From Streptomyces sp. NBC_01353 (GTDB lineage: Bacteria > Actinomycetota > Actinomycetes > Streptomycetales > Streptomycetaceae), in contig NZ_CP108352.1 of NCBI RefSeq assembly GCF_036237275.1, positions 5,084,001-5,148,000 on the forward strand: a stretch of DNA of 64,000 bases, read 5' to 3'. Shown here in pieces: positions 32,531 through 43,596 of the stretch. A program made the translations under genes and the position numbers. Numbering within the stretch: the stretch's first letter is position 1; each line of letters starts with the position of its first letter. The notes beneath the pieces are model-generated. The model was not told the DNA's origin, ran no database searches, and saw only the letters and a program-made list of their open reading frames with translations.

Positions 32531-33528
32531 GCGGTACGGGTACGGGTCAGAGGCCCCAGGACGGCCTCGGCGGCGCGGTGACAGCGACCGGTGGCGCCAC
32601 GGCTGCCGCGAGCGGTGCGGGCTCGAATGCCGCCCCGGGCGTCACCGTACGGGTGCCGGCGAAGGTCAACGTCCAGCTGGCGGTCGGCGCGGCGCGCCCC
32701 GACGGCTTCCACGACCTGGCCAACGTCTTCCTCGCCGTCTCCCTGTACGACGAGGTCACGGCGGCGCCCGCCGCCGAACTGACCGTCACCTGCGAGGGAC
32801 CGGACGCGGACAAGGTCCCGCTGGACCGGACGAACCTCGCCGCGCGCGCGGCGGAGCTGCTCGCCGCCCGGCACGGCATCTCCCCGGACGTGCACCTGCA
32901 CATCGCCAAGGACATCCCGGTCGCCGGCGGCATGGCGGGCGGCAGCGCGGACGGCGCGGGCGCGCTGCTCGCCTGCGACGCGCTGTGGGGCCTGAACTCC
33001 TCGCGCGCGGAGCTCCTGGAGATCTGCGCCGAGCTCGGCAGTGACGTTCCGTTCAGCCTGGTCGGCGGGGCGGCGCTCGGTGTCGGACGCGGCGAGAAGC
33101 TGACGGAGCTTCCGGTGGGCGGCACGTTCCACTGGGTGTTCGCCGTCGCGGACGGCGGGCTCTCGACCCCGGTGGTGTTCGGCGAGTTCGACCGGCTCAC
33201 CGAGGGCGTCGACGTGCCCGAGCCCGCGGCCTCCCCGGCGCTCCTGGACGCCCTGCGCACCGGCGACGTGGCCGCCCTGGCCGGTGCGCTGGCCAACGAC
33301 CTCCAGCCGGCCGCCGTGTCCCTGCGGCCCGCCCTGAACGCCACCCTGGAGGCCGGCACGGCGGCGGGAGCCCTGGCGGCCCTCGTCTCGGGCTCGGGCC
33401 CGACGACGGCGTTCCTGGTGAAGGACGCGGAGGCCGCGGACGCCGTGGCGGCCGCCCTGATCGCCTCCGGCACCTGCCGCACGGCCCACGTGGCCATGTC
33501 GCCGGCGCCGGGCGCGACGGTCCTCTAG
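32527..33528 (+). CDS. ispE: 4-diphosphocytidyl-2-C-methyl-D-erythritol kinase
   Basis: This 333-residue GHMP kinase of the MEP isoprenoid pathway phosphorylates the 2-hydroxyl of CDP-ME. The core starts at about residue 38 ([13 protein letters not shown]), after an unusual Gly/Ala/Thr-rich N-terminal extension. The ATP motif is [17 protein letters not shown], and SGSGPT near the end is the third GHMP motif. GTG 32527 overlaps ksgA (GTGA), but an internal start closer to the core cannot be excluded. Its TAG shares the palindrome CTAG with the stop of the converging gene. Confidence 0.92.
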   Translation: MSGTGTGQRPQDGLGGAVTATGGATAAASGAGSNAAPGVTVRVPAKVNVQLAVGAARPDGFHDLANVFLAVSLYDEVTAAPAAELTVTCEGPDADKVPLDRTNLAARAAELLAARHGISPDVHLHIAKDIPVAGGMAGGSADGAGALLACDALWGLNSSRAELLEICAELGSDVPFSLVGGAALGVGRGEKLTELPVGGTFHWVFAVADGGLSTPVVFGEFDRLTEGVDVPEPAASPALLDALRTGDVAALAGALANDLQPAAVSLRPALNATLEAGTAAGALAALVSGSGPTTAFLVKDAEAADAVAAALIASGTCRTAHVAMSPAPGATVL

Positions 33529-34511
33529 CGGCCCGTCCTGCCGTGGCCCCTGTCGAGCCGGGCCAGCAGCAGGTTCGGGTCGGGCGGGGTGACGAAGAAG
33601 GACGCGCTGGACACGTAGACGGTCTTGCCGCGCACGGCCACGGAGGTCGGGTTGGCCAGGCCGTCGTCCCGCGTGAGCACGACCTTGTGGGTGCCGTCGG
33701 GGCGCACGAGAGCGACCTGGTTGTTCACGTTCAGAGCGGCGAGGACCGTGTCGTCGTGCCCGGTGAAACCGAAGTCGTCGATCGTGGCGAGCCCGGTCGC
33801 CCGCGTCTCGACGGTGCCGGCGGACTTGTCGGGGCGTACGGGGATGCGCAGCAGGGTCTGCCGGTCGCTGTTGGACACCCACACGGCGCCGTTGTGGAAC
33901 TTGATGCCGTTGGCGCCGATGAAGCCGTCGGGGGCGGGCAGGGGCTGGAGCGCGGTTCCCGTGGCCCAGGCCGTGGGCGTGCCGCCTTCCCGGGGGACGC
34001 TCCACACCGTTCCGCGTACCGAGTCGGCCGCGTAGAGCACGCTGCATTCCTCGTCGAGGGCGAGACCGTTGGGGAACCCGTCGACCGGCAGCTCCGCGAT
34101 CTGGACGGGGGCGCCGCCGTGGGGGTCGATGCGCCAGATGCCGGTCTCGCTCGTACCGGTGGCGTAGTTGACGTACAGGGTTCCGTCGTGGGCGCGCACG
34201 ATCCCCGAGGCCACCGCCACGCCGACGGCGGGGGTGTTCGGGTCCGCCACCGGGGGCAGGGTCGCGAGGATCCGGGTGGTCCCCTGCTTGTCGACGCGGG
34301 CGACCTGCCCGGAGAAGGCGAAGGTCAGGTCGGCGGAGCCGTCGGGTTCGAGGGCGATGTTCTCCGCGGCCTGCCCGGCGGCGAAGTCGAAGTGGGCGAT
34401 GACGCGCGGGTCCGACACGGTCGGCTCTCCGGCCGACGTGGGGCCTGACGTGAGCACGATGAGGGCGACGGCGGCCGTGGGGACGGCGACCAGTCTGGGG
34501 AGTCGGGGCAT
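33525..34511 (-). CDS. Secreted NHL/SMP-30-like beta-propeller protein
   Basis: This 328-residue exported protein starts at ATG 34511 behind AAGGAGAG and carries a signal peptide (MPRLPRLVAVPTAAVALIVL, cleavage near 28). The mature part is repeated beta-propeller blades with ALEPDG, AHDGTLYVN, GLALDEE and NGIKFHNGAVWVSN motifs, as in SMP-30/gluconolactonase and NHL proteins. No clear catalytic set is visible, so it may bind or hydrolyse a sugar-like ligand. Its stop codon overlaps the ispE stop through a shared CTAG, so the genes touch tail to tail without a terminator. Confidence 0.82.
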   Translation of the reverse strand: MPRLPRLVAVPTAAVALIVLTSGPTSAGEPTVSDPRVIAHFDFAAGQAAENIALEPDGSADLTFAFSGQVARVDKQGTTRILATLPPVADPNTPAVGVAVASGIVRAHDGTLYVNYATGTSETGIWRIDPHGGAPVQIAELPVDGFPNGLALDEECSVLYAADSVRGTVWSVPREGGTPTAWATGTALQPLPAPDGFIGANGIKFHNGAVWVSNSDRQTLLRIPVRPDKSAGTVETRATGLATIDDFGFTGHDDTVLAALNVNNQVALVRPDGTHKVVLTRDDGLANPTSVAVRGKTVYVSSASFFVTPPDPNLLLARLDRGHGRTGR

Positions 34512-34745
34512 GGACCTCTCCTTGGGCGGGCGGGAGGTGCCGGGGGTGCGCGGCACCAGAAGAACATGACGATGCGTCATCCCGGACGGGCGGCAGCCAG
34601 GGCCGGGGGTTCGCCCGCCCGGCCGACGACATGGGGCCGGTTGGCAGGCGCGCGGGCGGTGCGACCCGGCTCCGGTACGTACTCAGAGGCCGGTTGAGTA
34701 TCCGCGCCCTGACGGGCCGGTAGGTGCCCGCGGGACCGTGCCCGT

Positions 34746-36065
34746 ATGGGAAACAGCGCAGTCGGCGGAGTCGGTGCTCGGGAGCTCGCCGCCGCCACGC
34801 CCGCGACGCGGGACCGGTACGTCGACCTGTTGCGGGTCGCCTCGCTCGCCGTCGTCGTCCTCGGCCACTGGCTGATGGCAGCGGTGACCACCGACGGGTC
34901 GGTGGGCAATCTGCTGGCCGTCGTGCCGGAGCTTCAGGTGGTGACCTGGGCGCTCCAGGTCATGCCGGTGTTCTTCTTCGTGGGCGGGTTCTCGCACGCC
35001 CTCGCCCACCGCTCACGCCCCCAGTACGCCTCTTTCCTGCGCGCCCGGCTCCAGCGACTGCTGCGGCCGACGATGGTGTTCGTCGGGGTGTGGGGCGCCG
35101 TCGCCCTGGTGATCCAACTCCTCGGTGTGGACAAGGGCCTGACCGGGGTCGCGCTGCGGCTCGTCACCCAGCCGCTGTGGTTCATCGGCATCTACCTCGC
35201 CATGGTGGCCTTCACCCCGCCGCTCCTGAAGCTCCACGAGCGCTGGGGATGGGGCGCGTTCGCCGCGCTCGCGGGTGGGGCGGTGGCCGTGGATGTGTTG
35301 CGGTTCGCGCTCGACGTGCCTTTCGTCGAGTTCCTGAACTTCGCCTTCGTCTGGCTGGCCGTCCACCAGCTCGGCTTCCTCAGGGCCGACGGCATGATCC
35401 GCCTGCCCGGCGTCCTCGCCGCGGGCGGCCTGCTCGGCGCGGGCCTCCTCGTCGCCCTCGGGCCCTACCCGCTCTCCATGGTCGGGATGCCCGGCGAGAA
35501 GGTCTCCAACATGGCCCCGCCGACCCTGGCCCTGCTGGCCCACGGCCTCTGGCTGGTCGGCGCGGTGGAGCTGCTGCGGGGGCCGGGCGCCCGGTTCGCG
35601 GCCCGCGCGGGCGTCTGGCACAAGGTGGTCGCGGCCAACGGGATCGCGATGACCGCGTTCCTGTGGCACCTGACCGCGATGCTCGGCGTGTACGGCACGC
35701 TCCTGGCGCTCGACGTGACGCTGCCCGCGCCCGCGACCGGCGCCTGGTGGGCCCAGCTGCCCCTCCGTATCGCCGCCGCGGCCGTCCTGACCGGCCTGCT
35801 GGTCGCCGCCTTCCGCCGCTTCGAGCGCCCTGCCCCCGCGGCCCCCACGACCCGCGCCGGCGGCCCTCTCGCCGCCGTCGGCATCACCCTGGCGCTCTTC
35901 GGCGTCCTGGGCCTGTCCATGGTCGGCTTCGGGGGCCTCCTGGAAAGCCACTCGGCGACGCTGATCGCGGTCGAGGTCACCGCCCCGGTGGCGGTGGCGA
36001 TGGCCCTGGCGGGCTGGCTCCTGGTCGAACGGGCGGGACGCGGGCGGAGCGCACGAATGTCCTGA
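34746..36065 (+). CDS. Acyltransferase-3 family membrane protein
   Basis: This 439-residue polytopic protein has about ten helices and acyltransferase-3 hallmarks: RDRYVDLLRVASLAVVVLGHW near the N-terminus with the conserved histidine, VMPVFFFVGGF, then RLQRLLRPTMVF. Members O-acylate sugars, antibiotics or envelope polymers using acyl-CoA. The stop lies inside a perfect 12-bp palindrome (36061-36072). The 234 bases before it contain no gene and no clear regulatory motif. No neighbour indicates the acceptor. Confidence 0.85.
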   Translation: MGNSAVGGVGARELAAATPATRDRYVDLLRVASLAVVVLGHWLMAAVTTDGSVGNLLAVVPELQVVTWALQVMPVFFFVGGFSHALAHRSRPQYASFLRARLQRLLRPTMVFVGVWGAVALVIQLLGVDKGLTGVALRLVTQPLWFIGIYLAMVAFTPPLLKLHERWGWGAFAALAGGAVAVDVLRFALDVPFVEFLNFAFVWLAVHQLGFLRADGMIRLPGVLAAGGLLGAGLLVALGPYPLSMVGMPGEKVSNMAPPTLALLAHGLWLVGAVELLRGPGARFAARAGVWHKVVAANGIAMTAFLWHLTAMLGVYGTLLALDVTLPAPATGAWWAQLPLRIAAAAVLTGLLVAAFRRFERPAPAAPTTRAGGPLAAVGITLALFGVLGLSMVGFGGLLESHSATLIAVEVTAPVAVAMALAGWLLVERAGRGRSARMS

Positions 36066-36253
36066 CGTCAGGTCAGATGTGTTGTCAGGAAGCGGTCGTT
36101 GAAGGGTGGCACGGGCAGTCGGGGTTCAGGTCCGCTCCGGGGCTCATCCGCGCGTCGAGGATTCGGACCGTGCGCACTCGCACGTAGGCGTACCCCTACG
36201 CTGGATCTCTTCCAGTGGTGGATCCGAGCAGTGCGATGGACGGGGTGTGACAG

Positions 36254-38065
36254 GTGACGGGGGCGAACGGCGCGGAACTGGTCGGCGAGGTTCTGGGTGG
36301 GCGATACCGGGTGACCGCGTTGATCGGGCGCGGTGGCATGGGTGTGGTCGCCCGGGCGGTGGACCAGTTGCTGAACCGTGAGGTCGCCGTCAAGGTGCTG
36401 CGGGCCTACACCGACGCCTCCGCGGCCGAACTGGCCGATCTGCGGGTACGGATGCAGCGGGAGGCGCAGGCCGCCGCCCGTATCCGGCACAGCGGGGTGG
36501 TCACCGTGCACGACGTGGTCGAGGAGCGGGGGCTGCCGGTCATCGTCATGGAGCTCGTCGACGGGCCCTCCCTCGACGACGTGCTGACGGAGCGCGGCCC
36601 GCTGGACCCGCGCGAAGCGGCCGTCATCGGCGCCAAACTGATGGACGCGCTCGACGCGGCCCACCGGGCCGGGGTCCTGCACAGGGACGTCAAGCCCGGC
36701 AACGTGCTCCTCGAACGGGGCGAGCGAAGCGAGACGGGGGTCCCCCCGGCCGGAGGCTGGGGGAGGATCGTGCTCACCGACTTCGGCATCGCCACCATGG
36801 AGACCTCCGGTGACGACGCCATGGCCAAGTTGACCCAGAGCGGTCAACTCGTCGGGTCCCTCGACTATCTGCCGCCGGAGCGCGCACAGGGACAGGACCC
36901 CGGCCCCGCCTCGGACATCTGGTCGCTCGGCATGACCCTGTACGCGGCGGTGGAAGGCACGTCGCCCTTCCGCCGCACGTCGGCCTGGTCCACGTTGTCG
37001 GCGATCGTCACCGAGCCGCTGCCGGAGCCGCGGCGAGCGGGACCGCTCACACCGGTGCTCCAGGCGCTGATGGCCAAGGATCCGCACCGGCGGCCCGACG
37101 CCGGGCAGGCGCGCGAGATGCTGGAGGCGGTCGCCGCGGGCGGGGGTACGTCCCCCGCGCCGGGGTACGTACCGGCTCCGGCCTTCGGTCCCGTCACCTC
37201 GGCGCCTGCTCCCGTACAGGCCCCGGCCCCCGTACCTGCTCCGGCCCCTGGTCCCGTCGCCCCTCCCGGTGCCTTCGGTCCCGCCGCGGCGCCCTTCCAG
37301 CAGACGTTCCAGCAGCCCGCCCAGCAGCCCGCCCACCCCGGCACACCCGTCGGCCCCGGCACCCCCGCCGGACCCGGCAGTCGCGCCGAGACCCGTACCG
37401 CGACCGTCCGTGCGCGTCGGCGCCGTACCCGTACCGTCGCCGCGGCCGCGGTCGCCACCGTCCTCGTCGGCGGCGGTGTCGCCTACGGGCTGATGAACAC
37501 GGAGAGCGAGCCCGGCGGCGGCTCGCAGGCGGCACGCCCCACGGCGAGCGCTCCGGCCGACGGCGACATGTCCGGTGGCGCAGGCCCGGGCGCAGGCCCG
37601 ACCTCCCCGGGGGACCTGACGTCCATGAGCCCCGGCGAGACCCCCTCCGCCACGCCCTCGAAGGAGACCGACGGTCCCGACGGCAAGGACGGCGGGAAGG
37701 GCTCCACGGCGCCGCCCGGCACCGGGACCGACGCGCCGGACGCGAAGCCGTCCGCCTCCGCGAAGCCCACGGCCACGGTGAAGGAGCCCACTCCGGCCTC
37801 GACGGCATGCACCGGCTGGGCCCACTCGAACCGCAGTGACGGCTACGGATACCTGGCCCAGAACTCCCACCTCTACACCGGACCGTTCTCGGAGTGTGGC
37901 TGGGTGACCGCGGTCAAGGACGGCGCGAAGGTCTACTACCACTGCTACGTCACCAACGCCCACGGCAACAAGTGGATCTACGCCCGTATCCAGGGCACGG
38001 AGACCGAGGGCTGGGTGTTCGCCGACAAGACCACCGGGGGGAGCGGCACCCTCGCCCGCTGCTAG
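36254..38065 (+). CDS. Membrane Ser/Thr protein kinase with SH3-like ectodomain
   Basis: This 603-residue Hanks-type kinase has glycine loop GRGGMG (25-30), Lys47, HRDVKPGN (143-150) with Asp145, DFG (176-178) and SLDYLPPER (202-210). A Pro/Ala/Gln-rich juxtamembrane region (300-380), an Arg-rich stretch, one helix (about 395-413), a Pro/Ser/Thr/Gly-rich stalk, and a C-terminal extracellular domain follow. That domain (about 518-603) has four cysteines and SH3b-like features (HLYTGPF, GWVFADKT). An unusual insertion of about 13 residues lies between HRD and DFG, encoded by a repeat-like DNA element. Start GTG 36254. Probably a wall-sensing kinase. Confidence 0.9.
   Translation: MTGANGAELVGEVLGGRYRVTALIGRGGMGVVARAVDQLLNREVAVKVLRAYTDASAAELADLRVRMQREAQAAARIRHSGVVTVHDVVEERGLPVIVMELVDGPSLDDVLTERGPLDPREAAVIGAKLMDALDAAHRAGVLHRDVKPGNVLLERGERSETGVPPAGGWGRIVLTDFGIATMETSGDDAMAKLTQSGQLVGSLDYLPPERAQGQDPGPASDIWSLGMTLYAAVEGTSPFRRTSAWSTLSAIVTEPLPEPRRAGPLTPVLQALMAKDPHRRPDAGQAREMLEAVAAGGGTSPAPGYVPAPAFGPVTSAPAPVQAPAPVPAPAPGPVAPPGAFGPAAAPFQQTFQQPAQQPAHPGTPVGPGTPAGPGSRAETRTATVRARRRRTRTVAAAAVATVLVGGGVAYGLMNTESEPGGGSQAARPTASAPADGDMSGGAGPGAGPTSPGDLTSMSPGETPSATPSKETDGPDGKDGGKGSTAPPGTGTDAPDAKPSASAKPTATVKEPTPASTACTGWAHSNRSDGYGYLAQNSHLYTGPFSECGWVTAVKDGAKVYYHCYVTNAHGNKWIYARIQGTETEGWVFADKTTGGSGTLARC
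36721..36764 (+). repeat. REP-like GC element inserted in the kinase gene
   Basis: The stretch contains GGGGGTCCCCC (36736-36746) and TCCCCC/GGGGGA arms (36741-36746, 36759-36764). It resembles a dispersed Streptomyces element I recall from many intergenic regions. Here it is in frame, encoding ERSETGVPPAGGWG. Confidence 0.65.
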
Positions 38066-38184
38066 GGGGTGTCCGGCGGATCATGGCCGGGGCCGCGGGG
38101 TCCCGGCGGATCTTGCAGGGCGTCGCCGTACCGGCCCGGCGTCTACCCTTGGACGTCGATCCATCCCCCCGTACAGGAGTCAAA

Positions 38185-40008
<1,824 letters not shown>

Positions 40009-40045
40009 AGAAGCCGTGCAGGACGCGTAACGAGGGCATCACGGG

Positions 40046-40086
40046 CCGGTCCTCCCTTGGGAACAAGGGACGGACCGGTCGCTTTT
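40046..40086 (+). terminator. Intrinsic terminator with U-tail
   Basis: CCGGTCC/GGACCGG outer stem plus CCCTT/AAGGG inner stem (40046-40078), followed by TCGCTTTT. This is the clearest canonical intrinsic terminator in the window. Confidence 0.85.
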
Positions 40087-40141
40087 GCGCCATCCCCGGA
40101 GTGGTAGAAAGAAAACCCGCTCACATCAAGGGGGAACGCTG

Positions 40142-41956
40142 ATGACCCAGCCGCCCAGCAACCAGCCGCCGGGCTTCGGCGCATCGAAGGATCCGCAGGA
40201 CCACGGCTCGGGACAGGGCGTCCCGCCGATGCCCCCGGTCCCGCCGCAGGCACCACCGGCTCCGCAGACGCCGCCGCCCGCCGCGCCCGGCCCGTACGAC
40301 CAGCCGCCGCAGCCCGGTTACGGCTATCCGCAGCAGGCGCCCCAGCCCGGCTACGGCTACCCGCAGCAGCAGCAGCAGCCGCAGCCCGGCCCGTACGGCC
40401 AGCAGCCGCAGCCGGGTCCGTACAACCAGCAGCCCGGTCCGTACGGCCAGCAGCCCGGCCCCTACGGCGGCTACCCCGGCCAGCCTCAGTACCCCGCTGC
40501 TCCCACCCCCTCCGGTGGCGGCAACTTCTTCAAGGGCAAGCCGGGTGTCATCGTCGCCGCGGCCGTGGCCGGACTCCTCGTCATCGGCGGCGGCACCTGG
40601 TTCGCCCTCAGCGGTGACGGCGAGAAGGAGCCGGTCGCCAAGCCGCCCGCGACCAGCGGCACCCCGAAGGCGTCCGAGTCCGTGGACCAGGGTGACGGCA
40701 GCGGCGACGGCCGTAACGCCGAGGACGACCTCAACGCCGGCCGCAAGTCCGGCGAAGCGAAGATCAACTGGCTGCTGAAGAACAACGTCGACCTGCCCCG
40801 CAACGGCGCCGACGTCTTCGGCCCGTGGATCGTCGGCGACATCGTCGTCAAGGGCATGTACAAGAGCCTCGACGGCTACAGCCTCAGCGACGGCTCCGCC
40901 AAGTGGCACCTGGACCTGCCCTTCGAGCTGTGCACGACCGCCCCCGAGCCCGCCGCCGACGGCAGCCTCGTCATCGGCGTCAACGACAGCGCCGGCGACC
41001 GCGCCAAGTGCACCGAGCTGCAGAAGATCGACCTCAAGACCGGCAAGGTCGGCTGGAAGAAGTCCGTCCCCAAGGGCACCGGCTTCAGCTCGCTGTCCGA
41101 CACCACCCTCGCCATCAGCGGCAACACGGTCACCGCGGCCGGCACCGGCAGCTCGCACGGCTACTCCCTCGCCGACGGGCGCGACCTCTTCACCGGGCCG
41201 ACCAGCGGCTGCAAGCCCTACGCCTTCGCGGGCGGCTCGAAGCTGATCGCCGCCGCCAGCTGCCCCACCAGCGACTACAAGAACAAGCAGGAGCAGATCA
41301 GCGAGGTCGACCCGAACACCGGAAAGCCCCGGTGGACCTTCAAGCTCCAGCCCAACTGGGAAGTCGACAAGGTCTACTCGGTGAACCCGCTGGTCGTCTC
41401 CGCCCAGCAGCGTGACGAGAAGAAGTGGACCGTCTTCGCGGTCTCGCCGGACGGCAAGCTCCGCTCGCAGATCGAGGGTGGCAAGGACAAGTACGCGCCC
41501 AAGTGCGGCGGCGGGTTCGTCGTCTTCGGTCGCAACCTCCAGGGCTGCATGGGCGTGGCCGCCGACGCCAACACGTTCTACATGGCCACCGAGGCCGCCT
41601 ACGGCACCGCCAACGCGGTCGTCGCCTTCGATCTGAACACCGGCAAGTCCAAGTGGCGCGCCTCGGCCCCGGCCGAGCGGACCATGACCCCGCTGCGCAT
41701 GGAGGGTGCGGACGTCCTGCTCTACCTGGACGCCTCGTACGACACCGGCGGCGGTGTCGCCACCCTCGCCCCGACCGGCGGAGCGCCGAAGATGCTGCTC
41801 CAGCACCCGGCGTCGACGGCACAGATCGAGAACACCTTCTACGACGCCGGCTACGCCTACGGCAACGGCACGTTCGTGGTGTCCAGCGGCCGGGTGAGCG
41901 CGCAGAACGACAAGCAGGAGAAGGAAGTCAAGACGATGATGGCTTTCAGCAAGTGA
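40142..41956 (+). CDS. Membrane-anchored PQQ-like propeller protein, paralog 1
   Basis: This 604-residue protein begins with a cytoplasmic tail of Pro/Gln/Gly/Tyr-rich repeats (PGYGYPQQ, PGPYGQQ; 1-125). One helix follows (about 135-156), then a Ser/Gly/Asp linker and an extracellular PQQ/WD-like beta-propeller (about 205-600; blades ending W as in GSAKWHLDL, GKVGWKK, GKPRWTF, GKSKWRA). Exactly six cysteines occur, in three pairs: 264/290, 357/374, 455/469. ATG 40142 follows GGGGGAA. Two paralogs follow on the same strand. No enzyme motif; ligand binding or protein interaction at the surface is inferred. Confidence 0.85.
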   Translation: MTQPPSNQPPGFGASKDPQDHGSGQGVPPMPPVPPQAPPAPQTPPPAAPGPYDQPPQPGYGYPQQAPQPGYGYPQQQQQPQPGPYGQQPQPGPYNQQPGPYGQQPGPYGGYPGQPQYPAAPTPSGGGNFFKGKPGVIVAAAVAGLLVIGGGTWFALSGDGEKEPVAKPPATSGTPKASESVDQGDGSGDGRNAEDDLNAGRKSGEAKINWLLKNNVDLPRNGADVFGPWIVGDIVVKGMYKSLDGYSLSDGSAKWHLDLPFELCTTAPEPAADGSLVIGVNDSAGDRAKCTELQKIDLKTGKVGWKKSVPKGTGFSSLSDTTLAISGNTVTAAGTGSSHGYSLADGRDLFTGPTSGCKPYAFAGGSKLIAAASCPTSDYKNKQEQISEVDPNTGKPRWTFKLQPNWEVDKVYSVNPLVVSAQQRDEKKWTVFAVSPDGKLRSQIEGGKDKYAPKCGGGFVVFGRNLQGCMGVAADANTFYMATEAAYGTANAVVAFDLNTGKSKWRASAPAERTMTPLRMEGADVLLYLDASYDTGGGVATLAPTGGAPKMLLQHPASTAQIENTFYDAGYAYGNGTFVVSSGRVSAQNDKQEKEVKTMMAFSK

Positions 41957-41969
41957 TGGTCCGACACCG

Positions 41970-43550
41970 ATGAGCACTCCGCAGCAGCCGGGTCCGCCCG
42001 CACCGACGCACGGACCGTACGGACGGCTCAATCCGTACGGGGGCGGGCAGCCCGGCTCGTACGGACCGCCCCCGTCGGCTCCGCCGCCGACGGAGCAGCA
42101 GCCGCAGGCCGAGCCGCCCGGCGGCCGCAAGCGCCGCACGACCGCCGTGATCGCGGCCGTCGTGGCGGCGCTGCTCGCCGTCGGCGGCGTGACCTGGTAC
42201 GCCCTCGCCGGCACCGGGGAGCGCAAGGACGACAAGGCGTCCCCGAGCGGGAGCCCCGCCCCGGTGAAGTCCTCCGCGAAGCCCTCGGGTCCCCCCGCGC
42301 CGGACGCCGCCGCCGCGGCCCGCTACAACACGGGCCGCGGCCCCGGCGACGCCTCCGTCCTCTGGGTCCGCAAGAACGACATCGACGTGCCCCAGCTCGG
42401 CGGCTTCGTCTTCGGCCCCTGGGTCGAAGGGGACGTCGTCGTCACCGCCATGTACCGCACGGTCACCGCTCATTCGGTGAAGGACGGCACGGTGAAGTGG
42501 CGACTGACCCTGGACACCGAGATCTGCAAGGCGCCGCATCTTCCCTCCGAGGACGGGAAGATCGCCCTCGCACTCGGTGACAAGCTCCACGCGGAGAGCG
42601 ACGACTGCCGTCGGCTCCAGATGGTCGACCTGCGCGCCGGCAAGCTCGGCTGGCAGCAGAAGGTCGCGAAGGAGGACACCTTCGACTTCATGACCCAGTA
42701 CTCCCTCGCGATGAGCGGCGGGACGGTGACCTTCGGCCGGCACGGGTTCTCGACCGGCTACCGCCTCAGCGACGGCAAGAAGCTGTTCGGCCGGTGGGAC
42801 AAGAGCGAGTGCCAGCCGTACGCGTACGCCGGCGGCCCCAAGCTCGTCGCCGCGGTCTCCTGCCCGACCTCCGACGCGGAGAAGCCGCAGGAGGAGATCC
42901 ACGAGGTGGATCCGGTGACGGGCAAGTCCCGCTGGAAGTACCGGCTCCCGGTCGGCTACCGGGTGGACCACGTCCTCTCCGTGCGGCCGCTCGTCGTCTC
43001 GGCCACCTACCGCGCCCAGGGCGGCCACGGCATCGTCGTCCTCAACGAGGACGGAACGAAGCGCAGCTCGCTCCAGGGGGACGGCCAGTACGCCGAAGGG
43101 TGCGCGGACGAGTCCACCCACGACGGCAACCTGCAGCGCTGTCAGGTCGTCGCGGACGACTCCACCGTCTACATGGCCACCGTCGCGCCGTCCAAGGACA
43201 AGCCCAACGAGATCGTCGCCTTCGACCTCGACAGCGGCAAGGTGGTCCGGCACATTCCCGGGACCCCGGGCCGCACGGCCTGGCCGCTGCGGATGGAGGG
43301 CGGTTCGCTGGTCGTCCGGATGGCGGCACTGCTCGACGAGCCCGGCTCGCTGGCCACCGTCGCGCCGGGCGCGACCAAGGCCGTCGAGCTGCTCCGTGTT
43401 CCGCCCGCCGCGGGGCGCGCCGCGGGGCGCTACTACGCCTCCCCGGCGCTGTACGTCGACGGCCGGTACATCCTTGTGCAGAGTCTCATCGTGGGCACGA
43501 CCGACGACGAGGAGCGGGAGAAGGAGACGCTGATGGCCTTCGGCAAGTGA
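41970..43550 (+). CDS. Membrane-anchored PQQ-like propeller protein, paralog 2
   Basis: This 526-residue protein is the middle of three paralogs. Its cytoplasmic Pro-rich tail is short (1-52, GPYGRLNPYGGG), then GGRKRR, one helix (about 58-79), linker and propeller (about 128-525). Blade motifs GTVKWRL, GKLGWQQ and GKSRWKY align with paralog 1, as do DVPQLGGFVFGPWVEGDVVV and the ends KETLMAFGK/KTMMAFSK. The six cysteines pair as 186/213, 281/298, 378/391. ATG 41970 lies 13 nt after paralog 1 without an obvious ribosome-binding site, suggesting an operon. Confidence 0.85.
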   Translation: MSTPQQPGPPAPTHGPYGRLNPYGGGQPGSYGPPPSAPPPTEQQPQAEPPGGRKRRTTAVIAAVVAALLAVGGVTWYALAGTGERKDDKASPSGSPAPVKSSAKPSGPPAPDAAAAARYNTGRGPGDASVLWVRKNDIDVPQLGGFVFGPWVEGDVVVTAMYRTVTAHSVKDGTVKWRLTLDTEICKAPHLPSEDGKIALALGDKLHAESDDCRRLQMVDLRAGKLGWQQKVAKEDTFDFMTQYSLAMSGGTVTFGRHGFSTGYRLSDGKKLFGRWDKSECQPYAYAGGPKLVAAVSCPTSDAEKPQEEIHEVDPVTGKSRWKYRLPVGYRVDHVLSVRPLVVSATYRAQGGHGIVVLNEDGTKRSSLQGDGQYAEGCADESTHDGNLQRCQVVADDSTVYMATVAPSKDKPNEIVAFDLDSGKVVRHIPGTPGRTAWPLRMEGGSLVVRMAALLDEPGSLATVAPGATKAVELLRVPPAAGRAAGRYYASPALYVDGRYILVQSLIVGTTDDEEREKETLMAFGK

Positions 43551-43596
43551 CACCGGTTCCCCACCCTCCTTCCGACACTTCAGAGGTACGCACACC

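Noticed and set aside
28336-34632. Very long minus-strand open frame (about 2100 codons) opposite rsmI, tatD, rpfB, ksgA and ispE
   Set aside because: It is a GC-rich shadow: it lies antisense to several well-identified genes, and its translation is Arg/Pro/Ala noise without domains.
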